Below, piece by piece: positions 43,000 to 52,003 of a stretch of 64,000 bases of DNA (position 1 is its first letter; every line of letters begins with the position of its first letter). Source of the DNA: an uncultured Collinsella sp. (GTDB lineage Bacteria; Actinomycetota; Coriobacteriia; Coriobacteriales; Coriobacteriaceae); assembly GCA_937995345.1 (NCBI GenBank), contig CALKKS010000004.1, positions 3,875-67,874 of the forward strand, given 5' to 3'. The notes under the pieces are model-generated. The model worked only from the letters and a program-made list of their open reading frames with translations, was not told the origin of the DNA and did no database searches. A program made the translations under genes and the position numbers.

Positions 43000-44648
43000 T
43001 GAAGGCGATCTGGCTTGCGTGCTGCGCATGCGGCGATTACGGGCTGCTACAGCAGGAAGTCGAGGGTCGCGATGTGGGCGCGCAGGTGCTTCGCGTGGGC
43101 GACCTGGACGGGCTGGTATCCATGGCGCGGGCGTTTCCGTCGCGTCGCGGTGCCGCCATCATCGCGGCGTCTCTGTTCGATACCGAAGACGTGCGGAAGA
43201 CCGTTGCGCGCCTGACGGCCGAGGGCCGCGTGAGTCGCGTCGTCGTGTTGATCGAGACGCTCGACCCGTCGGATATCGAAGGGCTGTTTCGCGCGGGGGC
43301 GACCGAGGTCATCGCTGCGCACAGTTTGTGCGGCAACGGGCGCGCGGGTGAGGGAACGGTTGATTCCGATCGGCGCATGACGATTGAGCCCGATGCTTTT
43401 GTTGATAGGGAACCCGGGGCGCCTCGCGCTACAAGAGGCCCGCGTGTTGATGAATATGGGAAAGCGGAAGCCGAGCATGGTCGGTGCCCCCGGGACCCCC
43501 TTGCATACGATGACGCTGGAGGGCCGGTACCGTATGGCGATGACGTTCTGGCTGAAGATATGGGATACGTGCACGGCGTAAATCTGGCCGATGAGCTCGA
43601 CGAGGTCGAGGGTTTTGCCGGGGCTGGCGAGCCGTGTGCTGCTGCGTCTTTGGCTTCGGAACCGCAGCCCGGGCAGCCTGCCATGCCGGCTTGGGCTCAG
43701 CGCGTGACCGCGGCGGGGGAGACGGGGATGTTATCGCCCGCGTCCGGGTCGTCGGTTCCTGCACCGTCAGCCCCCGCGCTGTCGGCGGACGCTTCGATTC
43801 CGTCGCGTCGGGCACCGGTCGTCTGCGCTGTTTCGGGTTCGGGCGGTTGCGGCAAGTCGACGATCGTTGCCACTATGGCGCATGCGGCGTCGCTGTTGGG
43901 TTTGCGTGCCGCCGTGCTCGACTTGGACCTCATGTTTGGAAACCTATACGATCTGCTGGGTGTCGATGCCCCGCACGATATGGCGACGCTTATCGAGCCG
44001 TCGGCGGCGGGCGCACTTGCCGAGCCGGATATCGTGGCCGCATCGATGCGCGTCGCCCCGGGCGTCACGCTCTGGGGACCTGTCGCGGCCCCCGAGAAAG
44101 CCGAGCTCATGGCACGTCCGGTGGAGCTATTGCTCGATGTTTTGCGTCGCGAATCCGACGTGGTCTTTGTCGACACCTCGGTCTTTTGGGGTGATACCGT
44201 GGCCGCCGCGGTGGCGGCGAGCGACCGTTGCCTGGTCGTAGGCGATGCGGCGGTATCGTCCGCGACATCCGCTTCACGCGTCATTGAGCTGGTGAGCCGC
44301 GTGGGCGTGCCGCGCACGCGCATGAGCGCCGTGTTCAACCGGTTTGGTGCGCGCGGTGCCGACGAGGACGTCGCCATGCGCTTTGAGATTGCCTGTGCAC
44401 TGAGCTCCAAGATCCGCATTGCCGATGGCGGTCAGGACTTGGCCGCGCTCATGGCATTCGGTCGCGCCGACGAGGTAGTGGGTCAGACGAGCGCTTTTGC
44501 GACCAGCGTGCGCGAGGCCACGCGCGAGATGCTCGTGGAGCTGGGCTGCGCCGTTGGCCCCTGGAGCGATATGGTCGCCGACCGTGCGACCCGCACCGAG
44601 CGCCCGCGCATTCGTCTTCCCTGGTCGCGTGAGGGTGATTCGCGATGA
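42999..44648 (+). CDS. Tad pilus ATPase TadZ/CpaE-like (ParA/MinD fold) with receiver-like N terminus
   Basis: The 549-residue product has an N-terminal domain of about 115 residues resembling an atypical receiver, as in CpaE/TadZ. A low-complexity linker (about 120-260) follows, then a ParA-like ATPase with SGSGGCGKSTI (deviant Walker A), LDLDLMFGNLYDLLG and VVFVDTSVFWGD. The family localises the Tad machine, often at a pole. ATG 42999 overlaps the cpaB stop; a longer in-frame version starting inside cpaB is rejected. It also overlaps the tadA start by 4 bp. Confidence 0.87.
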   Translation: MKAIWLACCACGDYGLLQQEVEGRDVGAQVLRVGDLDGLVSMARAFPSRRGAAIIAASLFDTEDVRKTVARLTAEGRVSRVVVLIETLDPSDIEGLFRAGATEVIAAHSLCGNGRAGEGTVDSDRRMTIEPDAFVDREPGAPRATRGPRVDEYGKAEAEHGRCPRDPLAYDDAGGPVPYGDDVLAEDMGYVHGVNLADELDEVEGFAGAGEPCAAASLASEPQPGQPAMPAWAQRVTAAGETGMLSPASGSSVPAPSAPALSADASIPSRRAPVVCAVSGSGGCGKSTIVATMAHAASLLGLRAAVLDLDLMFGNLYDLLGVDAPHDMATLIEPSAAGALAEPDIVAASMRVAPGVTLWGPVAAPEKAELMARPVELLLDVLRRESDVVFVDTSVFWGDTVAAAVAASDRCLVVGDAAVSSATSASRVIELVSRVGVPRTRMSAVFNRFGARGADEDVAMRFEIACALSSKIRIADGGQDLAALMAFGRADEVVGQTSAFATSVREATREMLVELGCAVGPWSDMVADRATRTERPRIRLPWSREGDSR

Positions 44649-45973
44649 GTCTGCAGGCGAGGATTAAAGCCGCCGGCGCGGCCGCCGCGGCTGCCCCCGT
44701 TGATGCGGGACGTCACCGTGCCGTTAAACGCCGCACCAAGCGTGCGGTGATGGACCGCATGGGCTACGACGAGGTTGCGCGCATCAGTGCCTACGTCGAC
44801 CCGGCCCTTGCCCGCTCTGAGCTACGTCCGGCGGTGGAAGCGGCGCTCAACGTGGAAGAGCCGACCGACTTGGCGACGCCTGAGCGTGAGACCATCATTG
44901 ACGAGATCCTAGATGACGTGGTGGGCCTGGGACCGCTGCAGCCGCTCATCGAGGACGACACCGTTACCGAAATCATGATCAACGGATGTCGCTCTGCCTT
45001 TTTTGAGCGCAGTGGTGTTTTGTATCCCATCGAGCACGCGTTTGAGGACGATGAGCAGATCCGTGTGCTCATCGACCGCATCATCTCGCCGCTCGGCCGT
45101 CGTATCGACGAGCGTAGCCCCATCGTCAACGCCCGCCTCAAGACGGGTTATCGCGTCAACGCGGTGATTCCACCCGTGGCGATCGACGGGCCAATCCTCA
45201 CCATCCGTAAGTTCTCGGACCGTATCTGTTCGTTGGACGAGCTTGTGGGGTTGGGGTCACTGCCGCTTTGGTATGCGCAGCTGCTGTCGTGCGCGGTGTC
45301 GTTGCGGCAGGACTTGGCGGTTGCGGGAGGCACGGGGTCGGGCAAGACCACGCTGCTCAACGCGCTGTCGTGCGAGATTTCCACCGGCGAGCGCATCGTG
45401 ACGATCGAGGATTCCGCCGAGCTCAAGTTTGCACATCACCCACACGTCGTTCGTCTGGAGGCGCGTGAGGCGTCAATCGAGGGCGAGGGTGCGGTGACGA
45501 TTCGCGACCTGGTGACCAATGCTCTGCGTATGCGCCCCGACCGCATCGTCGTGGGCGAGGTGCGCGGTGCCGAGTGCTGCGACATGCTGCAGGCCATGAA
45601 CACGGGCCACGACGGCTCGCTCACCACGCTCCATGCGGGAACCGAGCAGGAGACCGTGGTTCGCCTGACGCTGCTTGCGCGCTACGGCATCGATTTGCCG
45701 AGTGAGCTTATCGAAGAGCAGATCGCCATGGCGCTCGATGGCATCGTGATGTCCGAGCGTCATGCAGATGGCAGGCGCTTTGTGGCCTCATATTCGGGGG
45801 TTCACCGCGGCGCGTCGGGCGGTGTTGAGCTCGAACGCTACGTGACGTTCGATGCCGCCGAACGCACCTGGACGCTCGACCGCGAGCCGCCGTTTATTGC
45901 GGAGGGCTTGCGGTCGGGAATGCTCACGCAAGAGGAGGTGGACGAATGGAGATCGCTATGCCCCTCGTCGTAG
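44645..45973 (+). CDS. tadA: Tad pilus secretion ATPase TadA/CpaF
   Basis: The 442-residue product is a VirB11/PilT-type secretion ATPase. VTEIMINGCRSAFFER is the N-terminal signature, GGTGSGKTTLLN the Walker A, IVTIEDSAELKF the Asp box, MRPDRIVVGEVRGAE the Walker B and TGHDGSLTTLHAG the His box. It drives assembly, and in some systems retraction, of Flp pili. Its end overlaps tadB by 28 bp, a sign of strong translational coupling. Confidence 0.95.
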   Translation: MSLQARIKAAGAAAAAAPVDAGRHRAVKRRTKRAVMDRMGYDEVARISAYVDPALARSELRPAVEAALNVEEPTDLATPERETIIDEILDDVVGLGPLQPLIEDDTVTEIMINGCRSAFFERSGVLYPIEHAFEDDEQIRVLIDRIISPLGRRIDERSPIVNARLKTGYRVNAVIPPVAIDGPILTIRKFSDRICSLDELVGLGSLPLWYAQLLSCAVSLRQDLAVAGGTGSGKTTLLNALSCEISTGERIVTIEDSAELKFAHHPHVVRLEAREASIEGEGAVTIRDLVTNALRMRPDRIVVGEVRGAECCDMLQAMNTGHDGSLTTLHAGTEQETVVRLTLLARYGIDLPSELIEEQIAMALDGIVMSERHADGRRFVASYSGVHRGASGGVELERYVTFDAAERTWTLDREPPFIAEGLRSGMLTQEEVDEWRSLCPSS

Positions 45974-46872
45974 GGGGTTTGGCGGGGCTTTCTGTCGCGA
46001 CGGCGTGTGGGGCAGAGCCTCGTGTGCCGCGGATGCCGCCGGCGGAGCTGGCGCGCCAGACGCTCGAATCGATGGCGGAGAAGCTGCCGCGTGAGTTGAC
46101 GGAAAACGACCTGCTGACAAAGATTGCCCGCTCGTGGGCGTCGCTGATTCCCGCAGATCGCCTTGGGCTTGCTCTTGAGGACAACGCGGCTCGTCTGGCA
46201 TTTCTGCTGCTGTCGAGCGGTATCTGCAGCGTTTTGCTGGCCGTCGCGTCGTTGTCGCCCATCGGCTTTGTTTTGGGGCTGGTGGTGCCGTTTGGCGTGG
46301 GCGCCGCGCGTGACACCTTCGATCGCCGACGCGAACAGCATGATGTGGAAGAGGCCATGCCCGAGGCATTCACAGCGTTATCCATGTCGCTTGCCTCGGG
46401 GCATTCGCTGGCACAGGGCATGCGCTTTGTGGGCGCCCATGCGCAAGAGCCGGTACATACCGAGTTTTTGCGGGTGGCGGCGGCAATCGATTGCGGTATC
46501 TCGGCGACCGACGCACTCGATGACCTACTCGTTCGCATCGATGCCCCCGGCCTTTCGCTTGTCGCCTTGGCGCTCAAAGTGTCGCAGCGTACCGGGGCTC
46601 CGCTTGCCGGCTTGCTGTCCGAGGCGTCGAGCATGGTGGGTGAGCGCATTGAGCTCAAACGCCGTCTGGACGTTAAGACGTCGCAGGCGCGTATGTCGGC
46701 ACACATGGTCGCGGCGATGCCGGCGGGCATGTGCGCGGTACTGGCTTTGCTTTCGGCAGACTTTCGCCGCGGTCTCGCGACGCCGGCTGGTGCGGGCGCC
46801 GTGGTGCTGGGACTTGCCCTCAACGTCGTCGCCCTGGTAGTTATCCGGCGCATTATGCGGGTGGAGTTATGA
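45946..46872 (+). CDS. tadB: Tad pilus membrane platform protein TadB (type II secretion F-like)
   Basis: The 308-residue product has paired spans near residues 80-115 and at the C terminus, with the type II secretion F domain between them (EEAMPEAFTALSMSLASGHSLAQGM, ISATDALDDLLVRID, VALKVSQRTGAPLAGLLSEAS). TadB and TadC form the inner-membrane platform that TadA acts on. The stop overlaps the tadC start in ATGA style. Confidence 0.9.
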   Translation: MEIAMPLVVGGLAGLSVATACGAEPRVPRMPPAELARQTLESMAEKLPRELTENDLLTKIARSWASLIPADRLGLALEDNAARLAFLLLSSGICSVLLAVASLSPIGFVLGLVVPFGVGAARDTFDRRREQHDVEEAMPEAFTALSMSLASGHSLAQGMRFVGAHAQEPVHTEFLRVAAAIDCGISATDALDDLLVRIDAPGLSLVALALKVSQRTGAPLAGLLSEASSMVGERIELKRRLDVKTSQARMSAHMVAAMPAGMCAVLALLSADFRRGLATPAGAGAVVLGLALNVVALVVIRRIMRVEL

Positions 46873-47510
46873 GCGCCCTGGTCGGGGTCGCAGCCTGTCT
46901 GTGTGCCCTGAGCGTATTTGTCGCGACAGGTTTGGAGCGTGCGGATGCTCGCAAGATTGCAGAGACGTGCAAGCGTGAGGCGGTACTGGTCATTGCTGCG
47001 GGCGGCTCGGTGATCGATGCCCTGACCGCGCGAATGAAGGGCGCGATTGGGGCGAGCGGCCCGGCGCGGGTGTCGCTCGGTGAGGTGTCCGAGATGATCG
47101 ACATGGTGCGCCTGGGGCTTTCTGCCGGCCTTTCGTTTGACGCGGCGCTCGAGATTTTCTGTGCCAATCGTCGGTCGGTGCTGGCCGTCCGTCTTGAACG
47201 AGCTTGCATGGCGTGGCAGGTGGGCGTGGGGACGCGCGAGGCCGAGCTGTTGGCTGCCGCGCGTGATTTAGACGTGAGGGCGCTCGAGACCTTTGCCATC
47301 ACGGTGGGGCAGGCGCTTGCCCTTGGCGCTCCGCTGGCCGAGACGCTGGCTGCTCAAAGTCGCGAGATCCGTGCGGCCCATCGCGCCGCGGTCGAGCGCG
47401 AGATCGAGCGCGCACCGGTCAAGTTGCTGATTCCCACCGGCACGCTTATCTTGCCGGCGTTGCTTCTGTCCATATTGGGCCCGCTGCTGGGAGCAGGCGG
47501 GATGATGTAG
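46869..47510 (+). CDS. tadC: Tad pilus membrane platform protein TadC (type II secretion F-like)
   Basis: The 213-residue product starts at ATG 46869, overlapping the tadB stop. It has an N-terminal span, the F-domain blocks (SEMIDMVRLGLSAGLSFDAALEIF, LETFAITVGQALALGAPLAETL) and a C-terminal hydrophobic pair (KLLIPTGTLILPALLLSILG). It is shorter than many TadC proteins, lacking one N-terminal span pair. It is the partner of TadB. Confidence 0.87.
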   Translation: MSALVGVAACLCALSVFVATGLERADARKIAETCKREAVLVIAAGGSVIDALTARMKGAIGASGPARVSLGEVSEMIDMVRLGLSAGLSFDAALEIFCANRRSVLAVRLERACMAWQVGVGTREAELLAAARDLDVRALETFAITVGQALALGAPLAETLAAQSREIRAAHRAAVEREIERAPVKLLIPTGTLILPALLLSILGPLLGAGGMM

Positions 47511-47520
47511 GGAGGAATAT

Positions 47521-47754
47521 ATGAACACGATGACCGACATTGCGGGCAAGGCTTGGAGCTGGGCTTTTTGCCGGGCAATCCGCGCTCGCCAGCGTGCCAA
47601 GGCGCTGTTGCGGGAGGAGAGCGCGCAGGGCACTACCGAATACGCCATCTTGGTCGGCGTGCTCGTAGTGATCGCGATTATCGCCATCGTCGCGTTTAAG
47701 AGCAAAGTCGAAGAGCTATGGAACGCGATCAAAGACGGCATCAACAGCCTGTAG
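47521..47754 (+). CDS. Flp-type major pilin
   Basis: The 77-residue product has a basic leader of about 35 residues ending in EESAQG, then TTEYAILVGVLVVIAIIAIVAF, a class IVb pilin core with Glu-Tyr at the start of the hydrophobic helix. Cleavage near the Gly would give a mature pilin of about 41 residues. The ribosome site GGAGGAATAT precedes ATG 47521. It lies directly after tadC, the usual place for the structural pilin in Gram-positive Tad loci. No TadV-type prepilin peptidase is encoded in this window, so one must lie elsewhere. Confidence 0.88.
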   Translation: MNTMTDIAGKAWSWAFCRAIRARQRAKALLREESAQGTTEYAILVGVLVVIAIIAIVAFKSKVEELWNAIKDGINSL

Positions 47755-48281
47755 GAGGCAGGCGGCCTGTTGGTTCGCCGCTGGTGCTCGTCTGTTTGCT
47801 CGTGGCAATAGCGGTGACGCTTTGGGGGCTGGGCGTTGCGCGACAGCAGCGTCCAGGCGCTACTGCCGATTTGGGATCGGGCTCGGCGGCGGTGTCACAA
47901 GCGGAAGGCGCGGGAGATATGGGCGGTCAGAATGCCGCCGTCACGGCTCGGACCTTTTTGCGGGCACTCGACGAGCGGGCGGCCAGCGCGACGGAGCCGT
48001 CTGCAGACAACGCGATCGCGGTTCGACTCGCATGGTCCGAGGACCGGCCGATGACCGAGGCGGCGGCAGACCTGTTGCGCGCCTACCGCGAGGTGCCCAC
48101 GGCCCAGCTCGCCCTGAGCGGCTATCTCGATATTAAGGGCAACGTATGGGGCGCCATCGTGCGCGATGGGCGAGGCTGGGTCGACATGGTGACGGTTGCC
48201 GCGGATGCCGGCGATGCCTCGTGCCGCCTGCGTGCCGTGCGTCTGGTTCCGCAAACAACGGAGTCAAAGGAGGGGTCGTGA
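47718..48281 (+). CDS. Tad-locus single-span protein of unknown function
   Basis: The frame is open from ATG 47718, inside the pilin gene, to 48281 (187 residues). After a hydrophobic span (PLVLVCLLVAIAVTLWGLGVA) comes an acidic linker, then a domain of about 100 residues (TARTFLRALDERAA, LSGYLDIKGNVWGAIVRDGRG). A good ribosome site, AGGAGG at 47752-47757, has no in-frame ATG or GTG close behind it, so the true start is uncertain; GTG 47784 is another choice. I do not recognise the family. Its position suggests a pilus assembly or anchoring role. Confidence 0.65.
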   Translation: MERDQRRHQQPVGGRRPVGSPLVLVCLLVAIAVTLWGLGVARQQRPGATADLGSGSAAVSQAEGAGDMGGQNAAVTARTFLRALDERAASATEPSADNAIAVRLAWSEDRPMTEAAADLLRAYREVPTAQLALSGYLDIKGNVWGAIVRDGRGWVDMVTVAADAGDASCRLRAVRLVPQTTESKEGS

Positions 48282-48282
48282 A

Positions 48283-48501
48283 ATGCATGATGTCCTGCGT
48301 GAGGAATCTGCTCAGTCGACCGTCGAATACGCCATCGTCACCGTGGCGCTGTTGTCGATTGTGCTGGCGATTGCGGGGCTTTGGCGCGCTGGCACCGATG
48401 GACGCTTGGCGGCACTGGTCGAGCGGGCAGCGTCTCATGGCGTCGCCCCATCGTCGGTTATCGATGCCGCGACGGGTGCCAAGGACATCGCTCTGTATTG
48501 A
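48283..48501 (+). CDS. Small Flp/TadE-like pseudopilin
   Basis: The 72-residue product has a short leader, then EESAQSTVEYAIVTVALLSIV, the same Glu-Tyr pilin-helix start as the major pilin but with a different C terminus. AGGAGGGG lies 5-12 bases before ATG 48283. It is probably a minor pilin or pilus-tip component processed by the same prepilin peptidase. The start just after the upstream stop makes coupled translation likely. Confidence 0.8.
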   Translation: MHDVLREESAQSTVEYAIVTVALLSIVLAIAGLWRAGTDGRLAALVERAASHGVAPSSVIDAATGAKDIALY

Positions 48502-48976
48502 TATCACGTGCGAGGATCGGGCGCAGTCTACGGTCGAGGCCGCCTTTTTGCTGCCGACGTTTTTGACGCTTATCTTGCTTGCGTTGCAGCCGGTGTGCCT
48601 GCTCTATACGCGCGCGGTCGTGGAGTCTGCCGCCGCCGAGACCGCGCGGCTTATGACCACGACGACGGTGGAGGACGACGATGACCTTAAGGAGTTCACT
48701 CGCCGCAGACTTGCCGCGGTGCCCAACGTCTCGATTTTTCATGCCGGCGGGCCGCTGTCGTGGGATATCGAGTTGGGGCGGGCCGGTGCCGGTGGCGTTT
48801 CGTCCGTGTCTGTTGCCGGCGAGGTTAAGCCGCTGCCCGTGATCGGTGCATTTGTGCAGGCCATGGGCAGTGCTGGTGAGGGCGGCTATGTCGAGCTCAA
48901 GGTCGATGTCTCGTATCGATCGCGTCCCGAATGGCTGGAGGGAGATTATGATTCATGGATTGCTGCATGGGATTAG
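48464..48976 (+). CDS. TadE-like minor pilin
   Basis: The core EDRAQSTVEAAFLLPTFLTLILLALQP is a TadE-type N-terminal helix with the typical Glu at the cut site, followed by an extracytoplasmic domain of about 120 residues. The start is uncertain: ATG 48464 and GTG 48476 are in frame but overlap the previous gene, and neither has a clear ribosome site. A non-standard ATT at about 48497 would sit well behind AAGGA. Translation is probably coupled to the gene before. It overlaps the next gene by 29 bp. Confidence 0.78.
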   Translation: MPRRVPRTSLCIDITCEDRAQSTVEAAFLLPTFLTLILLALQPVCLLYTRAVVESAAAETARLMTTTTVEDDDDLKEFTRRRLAAVPNVSIFHAGGPLSWDIELGRAGAGGVSSVSVAGEVKPLPVIGAFVQAMGSAGEGGYVELKVDVSYRSRPEWLEGDYDSWIAAWD

Positions 48977-51113
48977 GCGCTGCCTGCTGCGGGTGACGCA
49001 AGGGTTTGCGGCCTGCCGTCGACCAGGCGCTCGCCGCAAGCGGGGCGGCTTTATGGGCCGTGCCGGTATCGACTTGTTTATCGAAGACGGCGCCTATACC
49101 ACGCTCTCCTCTGCGGTTGTTATTCTGGTGGTGCTTGCGCTGCTGTTTTCGTCGGCCGCGGCGATATGGAGCATGTCGCGCGCCGGAGACACCCAGGTGG
49201 CGGCCGATAGCGGTGCACTGGCGGGCGCCAACGTGGTGTCGTCCTATCACACAGCCGCCACGGTGGTGGATGCGAGCATTTTGAGTTTGGGCCTGGCGGG
49301 GTTTGCCACGATCGGCACCGGCTTGGTTGCCATTCTCATTCCGGGCGCCGAGGTTGTCGGCAGCGATATCATCGATACGGGAACCCAAATTATTAAAACG
49401 CGTAACAAGTTTGCCAAAAGTGCGGCAAAGGGCCTGCAAAAGATCGAGACCGCCTTGCCGTACCTGGTTGCCGCACGCGCCATGCAGGCAGTATCGGCGC
49501 AGGATACCGACGGCGTGACCTATACCGGTACGGCGCTTGCCGTGCCCAGGACATCCGAGTCGGATTTTGTTGCGCTCGAAGGATCCGAAATCTCGACCGA
49601 TGCCATTAAAGATGCGTCGGAAGATCTGGAGCGCGCGGCCGAGGAGCTACAAAAAGCATCGGAGGAGACGGCGAAGGCCAAAGAGCGCGCCTGGCTAGCG
49701 GATTGCGGTGGATCGGATAAAGGTTCGGTTGGCAGCTGTTCTTGTATGTGGGAGCGTGCGAAAAGCCTAACGGATCTCTTCGGTGTTCAAAATCCGCATT
49801 ACTCATCGAGCGTTACGTGGGAGCCTCAAGTTGCCCTTGATCGCGCGAAGGACTACTACCATTGGCGTCTGACAAACGAGAAACCCCAAGGCTCGAGTGT
49901 CGAGATGAAGGCAGAGTCTGCGGCGCGTAAGGCGTTTTATACCTATGCGAGCGCGGAGGTCGATCGGGCATATATAACCGAGAACGGAGACAGGGTTTCC
50001 TCCTATATTCCGCTGCTGCCACGCAACTCTGATGAAGTTCGGGCGACGGAACTCTATACCGATGCGGTGTGGCCGACTAGCGTGAACGATGACAAGGCGT
50101 ATCTGCATTACGGGACGACCTGCCCTAACTATAAGAAAGGGACGCCGAGCGGATTTGCCTCGGTTGCCGATTACGATGGGCAGGATAAATGCAGCAAATG
50201 CCATTTTGGCGTTTTGTCGCTTGGTGCTGTTGCGGCGCCTTCAACCTCTATCGAAAACGGCTTCGAGTATCACTTTGACAAGTTTAAAGACGCCCTGGAG
50301 GACTACGTCGACTGTCGCAACAAGGAGCTCGAGCTCGAGTGTCAGACCGAGGACGAAGCCGACCGTGCGGGCAATGCGTTCGATACCGCCATCAAAGAAC
50401 TTTCCGGTGAGCGCCCGCGCATCGCGCCGCCCGGCCGCAACGGCGTGGTTGCCTTTGCGGTCTCGGGCGCCATCTCCAGTCCCGACGAGCTCAGCTCCTC
50501 GTTTAACACGGCAGTTGAGCTTGGCGATCGTGGTGCAATTTCTGCTGCAGTGCTCGCGCCCGATGATGCGACGGCACAAAATAACGTCCTCGCGCGGTTT
50601 TTCTCGACGCTGGAGGAGCGTTCGGGCGGCGTTGCCGGCGTGCTCGACGGCGTTATGGATGTTTGGGGCCGCCTGCTTGTGGGGTACGGAGACATCCAGG
50701 GTGCGGCCGACGAGCTTATGGGAGAGCTGATCGGTGGCTTGGGAGGGGGTAGCGGCGCGTTGGGCTCCATTGCGTCCTGGCTCGGTGACACCGTCTCGTC
50801 CTCCGTGGCGGCGCTGGGGCTCGAACCGTGCGATTTGCGTCTGCGAAAACCGGTGCTGACCGATACCGCCAATGTCATCAAAAGTCCGGGGTCCGATATC
50901 GCGGGCATCTCCAAAACTCAAGATACTCTGCGAAAAATCCCCTTGGGCGTGACTGACCCAAAGGCACTTTGCGAGGCCTTGGAATATCACGTCGAGCGCA
51001 CCATCAGCGGCGCGGTGTTCACGCTTGCGGAGATCCCACTGCCCGGCGGCGGCTCCATCCCGCTCACGGTCGATGTCGCCACGCTGGCGGGGGCTTTTGG
51101 CGGTGGGTCGTAA
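48948..51113 (+). CDS. Large TadG-like pilus-associated protein
   Basis: The 721-residue product starts at ATG 48948 behind GGAGGGAGA. A single span (about residues 54-75) is followed by RAGDTQVAADSGALAGAN, the TadG/Tad-domain signature. The very large external part contains a hydrophobic segment near 110-130 and a predicted helix rich in Glu/Ala/Lys (DASEDLERAAEELQKASEETAKAKERA). Two cysteine clusters follow (CGGSDKGSVGSCSC and CPNYKKG...CSKCHFG), which could bind metal or form disulfides. Most TadG proteins are about 400-600 residues, so this is a long variant. It may cap or anchor the pilus. Confidence 0.8.
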   Translation: MIHGLLHGIRRCLLRVTQGFAACRRPGARRKRGGFMGRAGIDLFIEDGAYTTLSSAVVILVVLALLFSSAAAIWSMSRAGDTQVAADSGALAGANVVSSYHTAATVVDASILSLGLAGFATIGTGLVAILIPGAEVVGSDIIDTGTQIIKTRNKFAKSAAKGLQKIETALPYLVAARAMQAVSAQDTDGVTYTGTALAVPRTSESDFVALEGSEISTDAIKDASEDLERAAEELQKASEETAKAKERAWLADCGGSDKGSVGSCSCMWERAKSLTDLFGVQNPHYSSSVTWEPQVALDRAKDYYHWRLTNEKPQGSSVEMKAESAARKAFYTYASAEVDRAYITENGDRVSSYIPLLPRNSDEVRATELYTDAVWPTSVNDDKAYLHYGTTCPNYKKGTPSGFASVADYDGQDKCSKCHFGVLSLGAVAAPSTSIENGFEYHFDKFKDALEDYVDCRNKELELECQTEDEADRAGNAFDTAIKELSGERPRIAPPGRNGVVAFAVSGAISSPDELSSSFNTAVELGDRGAISAAVLAPDDATAQNNVLARFFSTLEERSGGVAGVLDGVMDVWGRLLVGYGDIQGAADELMGELIGGLGGGSGALGSIASWLGDTVSSSVAALGLEPCDLRLRKPVLTDTANVIKSPGSDIAGISKTQDTLRKIPLGVTDPKALCEALEYHVERTISGAVFTLAEIPLPGGGSIPLTVDVATLAGAFGGGS

Positions 51114-51589
51114 TGGGCATTCGCACGGGCTTGCGCGAGGAGCGTGCCCAGGCGACGGTCGAGATGGCCGTGGTCACGCCTGTCCTGCTCGTGCTGGCTC
51201 TCATCGCGTGCAACGTCATGATCTTTGCCGGCGCGGTCGCGCGCTTCGACCGCGTGGTGCCCGACATCGTGCTGGCGCACGCCGTGGCGCCGGGCGGGGA
51301 GGGTGACGAGAGCTCCATTGATACTTCCGCGACCGTTCAAGCTCAGATTCAGGATGCCATGGAGGGATATGGCCTACAGGTCGAGGTCTCGAGCGAGCAA
51401 GGCACGGCGTCATCGGATGGTGGTCTGCTCTCTCTTTCTGGCACGTTTAGGACCTATACCTGCACCATGCACTACGAGCCGTGGCCGAGTTCGCTGAGCA
51501 TCGCCGGCGTTTCCCTGGGGGCGCCGGCCGTGCTCACGCATGAACGCGCGGTGACGGTCGACCCATGGCGTCCGGGGGTGGTCATGTGA
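51113..51589 (+). CDS. TadE-like minor pilin
   Basis: The 158-residue product begins with a short leader and EERAQATVEMAVVTPVLLVLALIA, the TadE helix with Glu at the processing site. An external domain of about 110 residues follows, ending in a beta-rich region (LLSLSGTFRTYTCTMHYEP). ATG 51113 overlaps the stop of the TadG-like gene (TAATG). A second TadE in the same operon fits Tad systems that use a pair of minor pilins to start or tip the pilus. Confidence 0.83.
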   Translation: MGIRTGLREERAQATVEMAVVTPVLLVLALIACNVMIFAGAVARFDRVVPDIVLAHAVAPGGEGDESSIDTSATVQAQIQDAMEGYGLQVEVSSEQGTASSDGGLLSLSGTFRTYTCTMHYEPWPSSLSIAGVSLGAPAVLTHERAVTVDPWRPGVVM

Positions 51590-51945
51590 CCGCGGTCTCG
51601 TCCTATATCGCCTACGCGCGGGCGCTCAACATGTTGGGCTGGACGCCGGCCGAGTTTATGGTGGCGGAGTCGTTTACCGTGCGTCTGCGCGGCATGCTGG
51701 GACGGCGGCCGATTGCCGCCAGCGGACTGCCGCTTGTCATGGCGTTTCCGCGCTGTTCCTCGGTTCACACCTGCTTTATGGCCTATCCCATCGACATCGC
51801 CTTTATCGATTGCAATGGCAATGTCCTCGTATGCTACGAAAACGTACGTCCCTGGCGTATGTGTTCCTGCCCCGGCGCCTGGGCGGCACTCGAGTGCCCT
51901 TCAATCATTGTTTCGCCCCCTGCTCTCCAACGCGTGCCGGCATAA
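51586..51945 (+). CDS. DUF192 family protein
   Basis: The 119-residue product has the DUF192 pattern: FTVRLRGMLGRRPI, then FPRCSSVHTCFMAYPIDIAFID and NVLVCYENVRPWRMC. The start is probably GTG 51586, overlapping the tadE stop; ATG 51565 is an alternative. DUF192 proteins form small beta barrels, and their function is unclear. It closes the Tad operon, so a role connected to pilus assembly is possible but unproven. Confidence 0.85.
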   Translation: MTAVSSYIAYARALNMLGWTPAEFMVAESFTVRLRGMLGRRPIAASGLPLVMAFPRCSSVHTCFMAYPIDIAFIDCNGNVLVCYENVRPWRMCSCPGAWAALECPSIIVSPPALQRVPA

Positions 51946-52003
51946 GAATTGGCGACGGCGGACTTTCGTCATACGAAATTGGGTAAGATTGAGGAGAAGA
52001 TGC

